In this document: piece after piece, positions 1-11,958 of the stretch
How positions within the stretch are numbered: the stretch's first letter is position 1
Layout of the letters: every line of letters starts with the position of its first letter
From: Thozetella sp. PMI_491
Taxonomy: Eukaryota > Ascomycota > Sordariomycetes > Chaetosphaeriales > Chaetosphaeriaceae
DNA: 64,000 nt
NCBI GenBank assembly: GCA_021432635.1
Contig: MU270053.1
Coordinates: forward strand, 146,903-210,902
Direction of reading: 5' to 3'
Program-made: the position numbers and the translations under genes
Notes under the pieces: generated by a model
What the model saw: the letters and a program-made list of their open reading frames with translations, nothing else
Databases searched by the model: none
What the model was told of the DNA's origin: nothing

Positions 1-1192
1 GAAGGTGATCTAAAATGCAGTTTGAGTGGGGTAACATTATTCCAGGTGTGCTTGCAGTGGATAAAAAGTACCCTACCCTGGAAGCTGGCCCGTGCCCACG
101 TCTACCCGCCACCTGCACCTGCACTGGGAGGGATCGTTTACAGGGGCTTTGGGGCCCACCATGACTATGCTCCGACAGCCCAGAGCCACCCCCCGCGTAC
201 CCGTTATGGCTGTGGGGTAGCGCCCCAAGAACTGTTGGTTCAAAGACAACCCCCACGACAGGGGACCGAGCGCATGTGCTATAGGGCATATATTGTCGAC
301 TTGATCAACTTGATTGAAAATGACCGATCTTGTTGTTGGAGCTATAAATTCATTATTCTAGGAAGAGCAGGTAGTCCATGTCCTGTCCCGGAGTAAGACA
401 CTTATTTACTAAGGTCAAGTCAGATATCTACCTAGTATTTCCCCACATGTGAGGACTACAGCTCATGTCGCAGTGAAGCATCTAAGCCACCTGAAGAGCC
501 TCGAGGAGCAGCTCAATAAGATCCCTAGAAGTTCCCTGTAAGGGCTCGCGAAGCAAACTAAAAAGACCATACGACATACTAGAGCTACAACTCCTACGCC
601 TATAAATTAGGTTTACGCGCTCACCATCGTCTTGAAGCCCTCTTAGAACCTGTTGCTGCCTTTGTTTACTTACAAAAAGGGGCCGAATGCAACTAAACAG
701 AGACATGCATTCAAGGACCGCCAAGTCATCCAATCAACAGTGGGAGGGCATATTAGAAATATTCCCTCAGGCTAGGAGACGATGCGGATTGGGAGCTAAG
801 CCATCCTGCTAGCCACACATATCCGGTTTGTTCAAAATCAAGTCATTAATAAGGCTTGACCATACCCACACCATGGGAATCTCAAAACTTGATATACGAG
901 AGACTGGCTACATCATCATGTGGCTAGAACTTAAGGGCTCGTCTGCTAGCTTGATGTGAACTGAGGACGATCGTAAATGCAAATAAACCTAACCCAACCC
1001 GGCTTGGCCTTCATTGATGTGCGGCCATGCCCTCCTCGCCCACCCAGCCATGCCCCTCGAGACGTAATATCTCGGAGTACTTCCCGAGATCTCAGAGCAA
1101 AGTAAGCAAACAGTGTGATTTCTCTTATTTCACGCAATCGCTTCTTCCGCAATCTGTTCATTCCCTGGCAGCGAAGTGTCGGATCAGAGCGC
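1..1192. other. Left-edge region without a supported gene
   Basis: I see no convincing gene. Short open frames on both strands (for example an 83-codon frame at 482-733, minus) have no recognisable motif and no plausible splice partners. The stretch from about 400 to 950 is visibly richer in A+T than the genes to the right, which suits an intergenic or decayed region. The 3' flank of the 1193-3152 gene lies at the right end. Confidence 0.5.
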
Positions 1193-3152
1193 CTAGATCC
1201 AGTTTCCCAGCCTGCCTTTCACCTCCATGTCCACCTTCGAAGTGCTGCTACTTCCCACTGTGCTGCCATACGCCCTCATCGGGAAATCGCTTGTAGATGC
1301 ACTGCTAATTTTTTCCCGAGATCTGTTACGGAGCTGGCGGAAAAATGATCGGGCTGACTTTTCTGGAAGATGTGGACTCCAAATGTTGGCTGCTGGATTC
1401 GATATCAAATTACGGATTGGAGACGGAGTTCGCCGCATCCAGCTGGGTTCTGCGGAATGAACCGCTCCGGGACGATGGATGTCTAGCTCTTCATCGTTCT
1501 CAACCCCAAGGAGCTTTTTGGCTTTAGGGCTGATGTTCCGCCTGTTCATGTGGAGTGCCTCCCGAGAGAGAGAGCACATATGCAGCGGTGGCTTGGCTTG
1601 GGTAGATGATGTCCCGCTTACGGCGGAGACCACATCGGAGCTGGAATCGGCGGTGCTAGATAGTATTGAAACAGCAGCAGCCGCTTCCGAGAGGTCATCT
1701 CCCTCTGGCAGTGAGGATATGGTACTGCGTTTCTGAGCGCAACGAATGACCTGCAAGGACTTGGCTTCTCCTAGCTCCACTTCATCCTCATCAAGATCTC
1801 CCATATCAACATAGTCCTTTAGGGAAGCTGTGAGCGACCGGGCTCCAGATGAAGCAGAAGCTGCGGAGCAGCGAGATCCCCCGGAAGAGCGTTTCGGGGA
1901 GGGTAGCGGTTCTGTATCATGCCGTTTCCGCACGGATAAGACCTCTTCCAGAGGCAGCTGGGGCAGTGGACGCTGAAGGTAAGAGTTGGTATACCTATCT
2001 CGGACAACCTTGCTCGGCTGAGGAATACGTGTTGTCATTGACGGTACCGGATGGAGTGCCGGGGGTTGCTTCATGGAGTACTGCGCAGAATCCTAATCCC
2101 GAGCCCCAGAGGCATCCGACCCCTCGAAACAACCATTTACATTAATGGTTGCTTCATCCCGGGGCACGATGGCAAAGTCAACTTCTTTTTTCTCATGTTC
2201 CTCGCTCCTTGCTGGATGGTACTCTGATATTGACTGGGTTTCGAATAGGAATGAAGGTGGCTTTGCGCCCTCCGGGATGAGATTGAGCAGCCTGAGGTTT
2301 GTCCACGAACGATAATGGTACCGGAATGTCGCATATGGCGCATCTTTGGGGTCCATCAACAGCCACTGATAGAAGTAAGCCTGCTCGGGTTGCGCGAGAA
2401 GACCCATGCTGGGTGCACTGCGAAGGGCTACTTAGTATGGTCAAACCAGCCAGGCCCGATGGAGTTAAAAATAGGAATACTCACGCAATACCATATTTGT
2501 CCTGATGACGAAACTGATCCAGTCTAGGTGCACGAGCGCTCTTGTCTCTTGCTCGGAACACCTGTACCTCAATCAGACCACCGTCGTCGGCAACAGACTT
2601 GTTTTCCTGGCCAGGGAGAAACAAAAAGTTGCGACTCTCGATGCCGACCTGGCCTCCATACGCGTTGCTGGGTGCCCAGAGAGACTTTGCAACACATCCT
2701 ACTCGTTGCAATTTAGGGTCGATCCCCCAAGATGCGATCTGTCGCGAGTTCATGTACAACTTGAAGAACAGGAATTTGCAAGGTGCCTGCGGCATCTGTA
2801 TGACTTCATAGTTGATGACGAACGTCGAGTCTGCAGCCAGGTCAGAGGCAGAATCTGGAGGAGACGCCACAGCTGTGGAAAGCACATCCTTACCCGATAT
2901 GGAGGGTATGTAAACTGAAATCGTTGGGTTCGTCTTGCCACTGATGTCGCTCGAATCGGAATGACACGATCGCGAAGTACTTGAGCTTGGACGGGCCTGC
3001 GAGTCTGCGGAGCTCGAGGTCCTCCGGTCCCGATACAGATCTCGCGGACAAGGAAGAGAAATCGAGGAGCCCTCTGGGTGTGGATATTCGGGGATGGTCG
3101 CATTATCGGCCTGCGTCGTGAACGAAACCGAGATGCCCCGAAAGCAAGGCAT
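1193..3152 (-). CDS. Conserved-looking fungal protein of unknown function, three exons
   Basis: I do not recognise a named family. The gene reads as exons 3152-2485, 2417-2141 and 2092 (or 2080)-1193, giving about 610-614 residues. The start at 3152 was chosen because the ordered-looking domain begins there (Met-Pro-Cys-Phe-Arg-Gly) and upstream codons look like leader sequence. Residues 1-30 and about 110-270 contain alternating hydrophobic, beta-like segments and several aromatic residues. Residues 35-75 are Ser-rich. The third exon is low-complexity and Ser/Pro/Arg-rich, so a folded N-terminal half with a disordered tail is likely. Intron 1 has a GTGAGT donor, a TACTAAG branch-like site and a CAG acceptor. 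Intron 2 is 48 or 60 bases, both multiples of three, and holds an in-frame TAG. A role in signalling or adhesion cannot be separated from any other on this evidence. Confidence 0.72.
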
Positions 3153-3815
3153 CTTGGTAACTGGCAGGGAAGGCCTCTCGAGATGGAAGGGAATCAGAAG
3201 GGACGAGCAATTGACTGCAAACTTGCGTGACCGGGGAGCGGGGGGAAGGCACCCCTCGGAAGCTTCCCAGAGTGTACCTAACATGAAATGAGAGTGTTGG
3301 TCGGAGAAAGGCAAGCTGTGGCAGCAACGAGGGAAGGCGCGTGATGGACCCCACTGACCAGTTTGGTGGCGACCGGGTTCTCTAGGCTGAGGCCTTTACC
3401 TTTCTGTACGAAGACAGTGAAATTTTGGTAGGTGACTTGACAGTCGGATGAAAAGTGAATTAAAAGCATCCTAGAGGTCGTCGTGAACGAAAGCCAGCAC
3501 CGCACTTGGGCTTCAATTACCGTCGAAGCCTACGAAGTCAGCTTTCGCCAATCTAAGCCATAATAGACGCCGAGCCCCCGTAAAATACTGGCATATTGCA
3601 TTCAGGTCTTGATTGTCATTTGAAGCAGGCTTCACATCTGCGAACCCGGGATTGGAGTTGGAAAGGGGGGCAGTGCGAGCAGCATCCGTCATGCATGAAG
3701 AACACTCTATGGAACCAGCAAAACCATACCGCTCTATTGAATTTCTGAGCCCAGCCACGGAGATATACACAGGGAGACTCGGAGAACCAGTACCGATGTT
3801 CTGGTCAGTCCCTTT
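3153..3815. other. Intergenic region between two minus-strand genes
   Basis: This holds the 3' flank of the complex I subunit gene and the upstream region of the 1193-3152 gene. Only short, unsupported open frames are present. No repeat or clear promoter element was seen. Confidence 0.5.
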
Positions 3816-4275
3816 TTAACTTCCACCCAACACCTTCTTGGTATCGTCCTCCTTGTTCAGTAGCCCCAGATTCCGTATTTGGCTGGCGCTCGGCGCATCG
3901 TCTCTCGGGTTGGCGGCCTCGGCTTTTCGATATGCCGTCTGCAGCGCGTTCACTCTCGCAACCTAGGATAGAGGGCAGAGGGTTAGCATTGAAGATGGCG
4001 AAAATGTCGCAGGCCGGTAGTGGGATGCTGACCTCCTTCTTGTGGTGCAGGCACTCGTAGTAGTCCTCCAACGCTGGCGCACACTTCTTCTTTCCCGAAT
4101 CATCCTGCGCCGAGGTGTTGACGACGTAGCAAGCAAGAAGTTCCTGCCAGAAGGGGAAGCACCGGGAAGGCCCTAGACACAAACGTCAGATCGATTGAGC
4201 ACCGAGTAGGACGGCGGGTTGCCATTGGCTTGAATAACTGTACTCACCTCCGTTGAGACCGTATCCAGACGCCAT
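3816..4275 (-). CDS. NADH:ubiquinone oxidoreductase subunit, NDUFS5/15 kDa type
   Basis: This is an accessory subunit of mitochondrial complex I, facing the intermembrane space. Three exons (4275-4248, 4172-4033, 3962-3816) encode 104 residues. Exon 1 is only 28 bases and encodes MASGYGLNG plus the first base of the next codon. Exon 2 carries the diagnostic twin CX9C pair: Cys-Phe-Pro-Phe...Cys and Cys-Ala-Pro-Ala...Cys, each with nine residues between the cysteines, followed by a His-His-Lys-Lys segment. Such twin CX9C proteins are imported and oxidised by the Mia40 relay and keep two disulfides. The C-terminus is charged and helical (ALQTAYRKAEAA). Length and motif spacing fit the family. 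The gene is divergent from the Sec39 gene with about 340 bases between the start codons. All three splice phases are consistent, so the model is firm. Confidence 0.93.
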
Positions 4276-4615
4276 TTTGAGCTTCGCAGGTACCCGGGCG
4301 AGCGTTTGCGCAGACTTAGTTGCGAGATTAGGATGCGGGAACAAACGTGGTGATGGGAATTGGAGGTTGAGCTGCCGGGAGGATGCCGTGACAGAAGGAC
4401 CCACTCTGGAGCTCGGGCCACATTTATGCATTAGTTGTGCGTTGGCACAATGCTCCCTTAGTATGTGCTGGAGCAAAGCTTCCACAAGGGACAGCTTGAC
4501 ACATTGCCCGACAGCTATGAGACTGAGCCCGCGCGACCTCGAGCAGCGCTGTTTCTTTGGCGGTTTGCAGTGACTACCGCCGATTCTGAGCGCGTTTTTT
4601 TGGAGAGCCGCGACA
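4276..4615. promoter_or_regulatory. Shared upstream region of complex I subunit and Sec39 genes
   Basis: These 340 bases separate two divergent start codons and must contain both core promoters. I see no TATA box at a convincing place. The short spacing suggests a housekeeping bidirectional promoter, which is inferred from layout only. Confidence 0.4.
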
Positions 4616-7508
4616 ATGGCGCTCGTCCTTTCGGCGCCGAAAACCGTCCTTCTTGCCGTCCAGCTCGCGACTGCAGCCGATATCGACAGCCTCGCTTTCC
4701 TCATCGCACGCCACCCCGCCGTTCTACAGAAAGAACTTGTCCTTAGGATCCTCCTTACCTTTCTACCGGAGACTCTGGATCCAAGACAGTACACAGACTT
4801 TGTCGCTGCGCTCAAGGATGGCAAATGGGATGAGATTGAAACGAGAGACGTGGATTGCTCGGCAGTAGAGGTTCTTACGGAAGAGGAGGCCGCGAAGAAA
4901 GTCCGGAAGCTGCACCTGCTCCCTATTACGCGGCCGGACGCCCTGGAGGATGAGGGAGAGGACCCAACTATCCTATTTCTGCTGCAGCGAGCCTGCAGGG
5001 TAGATGAAGAGGCCGGCCTACTCGATATAATACCGGCGCTCCTTACACCCTTCCTGCACGAGCATACGATTCGAGACCTGCTGGTTTCGGAGGTGCTCCC
5101 ACTTCTGAGGAGAAATCTTGAGTACTACCCCAGCGAGCCGCTCCCTTTTACACTCTCGGGGTTCCAGCGGCTGCCGGCCCATCTCGCGGTAGATGCTCTG
5201 CTTTCCCAAACGGGAGCCGGGCAGGAAAATATCTCGCTGGTGGGACGAGATTTGAAGGGACTTATTGGACCATGGCTTCTCAGCGACAAGAGGTGGACGA
5301 CAAGGAAAGGAAGGGGTCGGGCCGAGCGAGACTCCATCTCAAGTCCCACCGATGCTACGTGCCCAGGGTGGGAGCGAGTGCTGGAATGGTTGACGACTCA
5401 GGCCGTCAAGTCGTGGAGAGTAGCCGCCAGCGCAGTTCAGCAATGGGACGGCCCGGTAGAAGACGTGGATCATGGGGGTTGGGCCTCGGCGACATTGACC
5501 GACGCAGAACAGGCTTATTTGAAGACCTCGTACGCCCGGGCAGCTATTGCGTCGGCCTATTTAGTGCCGGAGGCGTCAAAGGAGGCTCTAGAGGCGTCCT
5601 TCAGCATCGCCGAGAGGGCTGCAGAACTATTGAACCTCGACCCATGTGCAGCGCTTCTTACTACGGCATCGATCCTGCCTCCCTTCTCAGACGAGGGCGA
5701 GAACACGCTCTTGTCTGCTAGAAATGCCACTTATTTGCGCAATGATCTCCTCGCTAACACAAATACGTTGACGACGCCGAATAAAGCATCGATCAATTTG
5801 CTTCGGTCCCTCGTACTGAGCGCATTCTTGCTCACTCGAGACGGAGCGGCCTGCACCGTCAGGAGGGCGGGCGAGCTTGCTCTGCTCCAGGATGAGCGAG
5901 AACAAAAAGCGGAGGCGACTAAACTTATACATGCCATTAGCAGCAAAGGGCACAAGAGCGACGACAAGTATTGGATCAAGGCGCGAAACGAGATATTATG
6001 GCTTCGAGACTGGGGAGATGACGACGATGAAGCGTCATCTAGCCAGCAGGGCAAGGGAGTCTTTGGACAACTGAAGAAAGAGTTTCTTGAAGTAGAGATC
6101 CTCAAGGCCCTGCTAGCAAACACACGTAAGTTTCCAGGTACACTAGACCGTCAACTTGCGATGCGCTTACATGTCTATTAGGTTACACACTAGCCAAGAA
6201 CCTCTACGAGGATACACCCGATCAGCCCTTGCCAAAGAAGACGCTCCAAGGTACCATATTTACGGCGGCGATGCATGCTTATGATAGCGCTTCCAACCCC
6301 AATCGCACTCGCGGTGGCGTCAAGAAGTGCGATGACATGTGCGTTTTGCCTTGCTCTTACTGCCTCGGCGTTGTGCTAATATCTTTCGCAGAATCCGTGC
6401 CTTCCCCAAGACAATGGAAAAGTCACTGCCGGCAACGAAGAAGACAGAAGCCCTGATACGAGCAACGCATGGCCTCAGCGAGTACCGCTTGGTCCTAAAA
6501 CAAGGGGAGCCATTTACACCCGTGGTTCTGCGTGTTCATACAGACCCCATCTCCATCGTCGAGAAGATTCTCAAACAAAATTCTAAAAGCTATACTCGGA
6601 TACAGGAGCTGCTGGACTTGGGCGCCAACATGGTCCAGGCCGGACTCACCGTTCGAGACAGAGACGGGCACAGCGTTCTCAAGCCAGAGCAGATTCCAGA
6701 GCAGCTCACCCTGGCGGAGCGTCGCATCACAGCCATGTGCATCGATGCGGCGCTCACGGAGGACGACTTCGAGACGGCCTACTCGTACGTAGTCAACCGC
6801 CTCTCGGCCATCGACACCAAGAACGGGACAGTGTGTGCCGATGACTACTCCTGGAAAGCTGCCCTACAAGCAGGGACGTATCGCCGCACCTCGACCACCC
6901 TCCGCCCAACTCACCTCGGCACCACGAGCGGCAACCCAGAGATCCGGCACCTCGAGCAGCGTATCGAGTGCCTAGCCACAGCGCTGCGCATCGCCCCGCC
7001 TGTGACGCTACAGCAGATTCTCAACGCGTTCAGGCGCGCCGAAGAGGAGTTAGACTCGGCGGTGAAGGCCGAGGCAGAGCAAGAGAATGCATGGGACGAC
7101 GCAGCAGATACCATACATGACATCCCCGGCGGCTTTGGGCGCCCGGCGCCACGCGCTGCTCCGACCGTGGCTTCTGCAGTACGGTCTGCGGCCATTGGTT
7201 CGTCCGCCTCTTCCCGCCATCAACCGGAGGAGGCCCCAATGTCCCTATTTGACCTTTCGAGGGCGAGCATCATCTCCGCGCAGCGGAACATCACTGCGCT
7301 GTCGAACTTGCAGCGGACTGGGATTGGAAGGGGAGGGGCGGCGCCCTCGAGCCCCTCGAGTATGGCCGAGATAAGTGAGGACGGGCAGCCGAAACGTGTG
7401 AGAAAGAGGGACCAACTCCGCGAGGCCGCAATGGGCACACTGGTCTCTGGCGTTGGATGGTTGATCAACGCCCCTGCACCTTCGGCAGATCGAGATGATA
7501 GCGAGTAA
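4616..7508 (+). CDS. SEC39: Sec39-domain protein, Dsl1 tethering complex
   Basis: Sec39 (NBAS in animals) is part of the Dsl1 complex at the ER, which tethers COPI vesicles returning from the Golgi. Three exons (4616-6125, 6182-6338, 6392-7508) give about 927 residues. The N-terminal part is a long run of Leu-rich helices, with the family-like segment LVLRILLTFLPETLDP near residues 42-57. Later parts are helical repeats typical of Sec39. The last 130 residues or so are low-complexity with Ala, Ser and Pro and a basic stretch (KRVRKRD). Both introns are short (56 and 53 bases) and all phases fit. The start at 4616 is the first Met of the open frame and lies just after the divergent promoter. 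I am confident in the family assignment; the gene symbol follows the yeast orthologue. Confidence 0.85.
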
Positions 7509-8520
7509 ACCGCATAGGATTGTATGCTAGAGACTAGCGACGGATGCCGCGTGTAGCTAATAGTACACACGCACGCATACGGGCTAATACAGTCCTGACC
7601 GCCACCTCTCAACAACTCTAGAGACCGTTCGCGACCTGGGAGATTGAAGCCAATATTCTGCAATCTGGGCAGCGAGGCCGCCTCGTGGCGAACCTCTTCA
7701 GCGCGCACGCGTCCGTGGGGGACGTGGTGGGCACGATGCAAGGCCAAGACATACTATTCTAAACAATATGCGAAGTATGCCTGCCGGGACATGCACGGTA
7801 GCCGACACTACCGCGTTTCGTCAGTTGTTGCTATTCTCTTGCCCATTGTAGACCCGCCCTCCTTGGTCCTTATCTGCTAGCGCAACTTGGTCTGGATACT
7901 CCATAGCCTCGACTAGGCCCTCTGTGGGACGCGGTGCTTGAAGGAGGACCACGTCCGATTAGGCACGCTGCGACTCGCTATTTGCCGACGGGCATAACCC
8001 GCATGTAGTCGTTAGTGCCTCGCCCCCCAACGAGCGCCTTCACAGACGACTTATTGACGTCCCAAGCCGGCGGACCGCACGCCTCATTAGGTCTCAGCCT
8101 TTGCAGAATGTCAAATGACCATTGCCTAGCGTCCCAGTGGTCAGGATGGCCCTCGTCTAGGTCCCTGGGACAGTCTGGGGAACGCGGGGTATTACGAGAT
8201 GGCAAGCCTTAGGGGTCCACCCCTATCTCTTCGGGACAAGCTATCCGATCCCCAAAAGCTGCCCTTCATATCTCCCAGGCTCGCCGCAACCAGGTTCTTG
8301 TTTTCACAACTTCTCCTCACATCCCTCTTGCCCTCTCATCCGTCGTGCCTCACCGGTCGTGCTTGTCTGCAGTTGCTGGAAGCCCAAGTCGTGTAAGCGG
8401 AGCTCGAACCCAAGAAGAGCATCAACAACACAGTTCCGACGGCTCTGCCGATCTTCGCCGAGGCGACTCCAGGACCCCTCCCCGCGCTCTTGTGCGGAGC
8501 ACAGCCTGCTTTCTTTCACA
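7509..8520. other. Intergenic region and leader of the Zn2Cys6 gene
   Basis: No gene is supported. A pyrimidine-rich stretch at about 8290-8350 looks like the transcribed leader region of the following transcription factor. The 175-codon minus-strand frame at 7220-7747 is a shadow of the Sec39 gene end. Confidence 0.5.
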
Positions 8521-10232
8521 ATGACGGGGCCCGCGCGACCGTACAGGTCCAAATCTGTCAAGCCGTGAGTCTAGCTGTAGGCAGTCCCGGGAAACGACCC
8601 GAGCGTGCTGACATGTAGCTCCGCAGCTGTGATGCTTGCCGAAAGAGGAGAGTAGCTTGCATCCGAGAGGAAGGGCTCGATGTCTGCTCATTATGCAGGC
8701 ACCGCAAGACCACCTGCACATTCCTCTCTAACCCTCAGGTCAGGAGGAAAACCCACAACTCACCGACCTACCCCAGCTATGCCACCCTAGGCCCACCTAC
8801 CCCGACCCATTCGCCGTCACAGAAGAGCTCCAGCGGCTCGGAGGCCGCCTCAGACCTGTTTGAAGTCGCAAACATCGAGGTTCTCTTTGCGCCCTGCCTC
8901 GAGGAGCTGGTCCGGCTTTACTACCAGTATGCGCATCCCTCATGTCCGATATTAGGGAGCCAAGACGGCTTCCAGCGGAAGCTGCAGCGCCACACGGTGC
9001 CGGGATCGCTACTCGCAGCCGTCTGCCTCCACGGGATGCAGTTTTGGCACACCTCCCCGCTGGCGCAGTTTCAGGAGCTCCCTAACTGTCGCCCCGTCAC
9101 GCAAAACCTATACGCGTTCCTGATGGCCGAGGCACGAAATCCTACGCTGGAGCTGCTGCAGACCTGCCTCTTGTACATGCACCTCCCCGCAGAGCTGATC
9201 AGCACCTCAACTTACACCAACACCTGGGGTCTCTCGTCCATAATGGTATCAATGGCGCAGGATCTCGGCCTGAATGTAGACCCGGACGGCTGGCAGCTGC
9301 CCTTGGAAGAGCGCAAGGTCCGGCGCCTCCTATGGTGGGCGGTTTACGTCAACGACAAGTGGATGGCGTGCTGGCTGGAGCGGCCGTCGCACATCATGCA
9401 GAACACCTGGGACGTGAAGCCGTCTGCCCTGCTGGATTTCTCGGACGAGACCGGACGTCTGACTCCCGACATGGTGAGCTATGCCACCTCGTTCATCGCC
9501 CTCTGCGGCATCACAGAGCTGCTCTCCGACACGCTCAACACCTTTTACGGAATTCGCTCTAGATTCGACACGATGGAGGTCGGCGACGCGCTGAGCGAGG
9601 CGAGCGTCCAGATCGAGCGCCTTCGCCAGTGGAAGGCAGACAACCCCACGACGGTAACCACGGGCCAGGTGCATCATTTTGCGTCGCAAATGGCCTCATA
9701 TGCCACCTGCATCGCGATCCATCGAGCCCTCCACGGGGCCTATGCCTCCGCCCAGCGGGATGACGCCAGCTCGCTGGTAAACCACATCATCCAGTCCATC
9801 CGCAATGACTTGTTCAACATGTTCCGGGCCCTCAAGGGAGACCCGCCGTTGGGTATGTGGTTGTGCTACGTGAAGGGCATGACGAGCATGTTTGGTCTCT
9901 CCCTGGCGGCCATTGTGCAGACAAGCCCGGACGAGCTGCCCTACCAGAACCTGCATGAAGTGCTCCTGGAATACAGGACCCAGGTGCAGACACTAAGCGA
10001 CGAGGTGCCGCACGGGTTGGGCACCTTTGGCTGGGCGGTGAACCGACTGGACCCCGCCATCGAGGAGCTCTCCTCCAAGGGAGGCTCTCCATCGCCGGGA
10101 CTGGGCTCGAGTCCGGACGAGTTTGGGCTGTACGCCCCCGGAGAGCCGGCGTCTTTCCTGGCGACACCCCCCATGACCCAGGACCTGCTGTCAGAAGTGG
10201 ACGAGTCGTTGTATGCCACGGCGTGTTCGTGA
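8521..10232 (+). CDS. Zn2Cys6 transcription factor with fungal-specific TF domain
   Basis: This is a nuclear DNA-binding regulator. Two exons (8521-8564, 8627-10232) give 549 residues. The intron falls just before the zinc cluster. The cluster has canonical spacing, with Cys16, Cys19, Cys26, Cys35, Cys38 and Cys45 (C-x2-C-x6-C-x8-C-x2-C-x6-C). A Ser/Thr/Pro-rich linker follows. The fungal-specific TF domain runs from about residue 115 to 420 and includes the typical segment RRLLWWAVYVNDKW near residue 265. That segment and the following RPSHI resemble the Dal81/TamA type of nitrogen regulator, but this is only a resemblance. The start was chosen because it is the only Met upstream that splices in frame into the first zinc-cluster Cys. 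The gene is convergent with the oxygenase at 10655-11958; a regulatory link is possible but not shown. Confidence 0.88.
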
Positions 10233-10654
10233 GGCTGCGCCTGCCTTGTACATGTAATTGTTTGTTTGAATTAGCCAACAGGTGTCGGTACCGAAACGCA
10301 GATAGCATTTTTGGGGGAGCTTCGGAGCCGCCCGCGTCGTGTAAGAGACGCGTACCAGGCTGCTTATCTGCGAGGAGGCGTTGGGTGGGTTCCGGAAGTG
10401 GGTGGCCACTTCCGTCGGATGGTCCCGATCTAGGGGCGCCTCTGCCGAAAGTGGGGCCATCCTTGACTCGGACTTCAGGTCGGCAGCTCTGCTCAGTGGT
10501 GCTAGGCATTGGATGGATGGATGGTCTTGCTCTTGCTCTTGGCCTTCTTTTAGCTACAATGCTTCCTTACACCGCATCACAGTCAAATGCCTGCCTCCTT
10601 CGGCTTGATTGGCCTGCGTGCCCGATTACAACCAGCCTACACAGCCTACGAAGC
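10233..10654. other. Convergent intergenic region
   Basis: These 3' flanks of the Zn2Cys6 factor and the oxygenase contain no supported gene. Open frames here are extensions or shadows of the flanking genes. Confidence 0.5.
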
Positions 10655-11958
10655 TTATGCATCGTCTTTGTACAGCTGCAAATAGCTTGCCCTTAGTCTC
10701 ATTTGGAGGTGCTCATCCGCCGTGATGGTCGTGCGTTCCGCGTAGGGATTTTGCTGCGATACATCCTTGGGGTTGTTGAAGTTCCTCACCCGCTCGCTCG
10801 GGACCGCGTTCAGCAGCATGGTTCCCACCGGATGGCAGAAGAAGGCGATTGAGTACCGCGGCTCCGAGTCCGTTTCGCCGGAGACCGCGCCCTTTCCAGG
10901 CCCAGGGAAGACAACACGGTGCACAGTGCTCCGCAGGAGGCCGTTGGTCCAGTACGACAACAGGTCGCCGATGTTGACGAGAATGGGCGGGGCCGGATCG
11001 TTCTCGGTGCCCGGCGGGCTTACAGGCACGGGGGCCCAGGTGTTCTCCTGGGTGAGGATCTCAAGGCCGGCCTGGCCCCGGAGGCGGAACAGCATCGTGA
11101 TGGACCCGTAGTCCGAGTGCGCCCCCGCCCGGACGTCTTCGGTGCTTGCATCAGTGCTCGAGAGGACAGGGTAATGGAGCAACCTTAGAATCGTGCCGGA
11201 GGCGCCCTTCTCTTTCAGATGGGCGGTCGTGAAAAAGTCGGGAGGGTTGACCTATTATTCCAGCACCATTAGACGCACGCCCGCGCTCTAGACACCCGAT
11301 GGGGTTTGGGAGGAGGAACCGCTTACATCCAGCCCGATGCCTAACAAGGTGTTGATCTTGAGGCACATCTCATAACAGAGGTCTCGGAAAGTCGCGAGGT
11401 TCGCCTCCTGGTCTGCGATCGTGGGAGGAATAGGCTGCTGCGCCTTACCGTTTACGAACTCGCCAAAGTTGAAGGCCCTATAGTTCCGTTAGACCCGGTG
11501 GACATGAGCAGAAGCGGAGAGCTTTCTGCCACCTACTCCTTGTAGTCGCCGACCTGGCTCTGGTTAGCAGATCAATTCAAGCAACGAGAGCAGTGGCTAT
11601 GGCACTCACCCGCTGGTTCTTAGGGTCAAGAGTCTCGACCTGCATCCCCGACCAGCCCTGGTTGTTTTGCTGAATGGCGCATTTCTGCTTCTCCTCTAGG
11701 GGTGCTCTAAAGAGGTTCTTGGACTATGGTAAAAGAGAACGGCATGAGCCAAGCGGCTCGTGGACCAAGGCTCGAAGACGGGGTGCATACTATGTTGAAG
11801 GCACTTTCGACAGCCTCTACAGGGATGTCTTTTCCGGTGTTCTTGACGTAGATAAAGCCATGCTCGACGGCCGCCTCGACGAGCTCTTTGGCAACTTTGG
11901 CCTGCTCGTCGCCCTCGGCGGCGATGTCAATGACAGGGATCTTGGCTGCGCTGACCAT
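10655..11958 (-). CDS. 2-oxoglutarate/Fe(II)-dependent oxygenase, IPNS-like
   Basis: This is a soluble non-haem iron oxygenase of the isopenicillin N synthase-like superfamily. The substrate is unknown. Five exons (11958-11791, 11723-11610, 11553-11537, 11477-11327, 11251-10655) give 348 residues, the usual length. The N-terminus has the family start (KIPVIDIA) followed by a helix and GFIYVKN. The iron ligands are visible as His-Ser-Asp (HSDYGS, about residue 194) and a distal His (STVHRVV, about residue 244). The 2-oxoglutarate-binding Arg-x-Ser is in RYSIAFFCHP. Exon 3 is a micro-exon of 17 bases, forced by the frame on both sides. Such enzymes act in secondary metabolism, gibberellin-like chemistry or amino-acid modification; no other biosynthetic gene is adjacent, so no pathway can be named. 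Confidence 0.88.

Noticed and set aside
22-396. 124-codon frame at the left edge
   Set aside because: No motif and irregular composition; may be chance or a fragment of a gene outside the window.
482-733. 83-codon minus-strand frame in an A+T-richer part
   Set aside because: Somewhat protein-like, but without motif, upstream exon or clear start context, so not reported as a gene.
9832-10509. 225-codon minus-strand frame overlapping the end of the Zn2Cys6 gene
   Set aside because: Low-complexity Pro/Arg/Ser composition, no motif, and mostly antisense to a real coding region.
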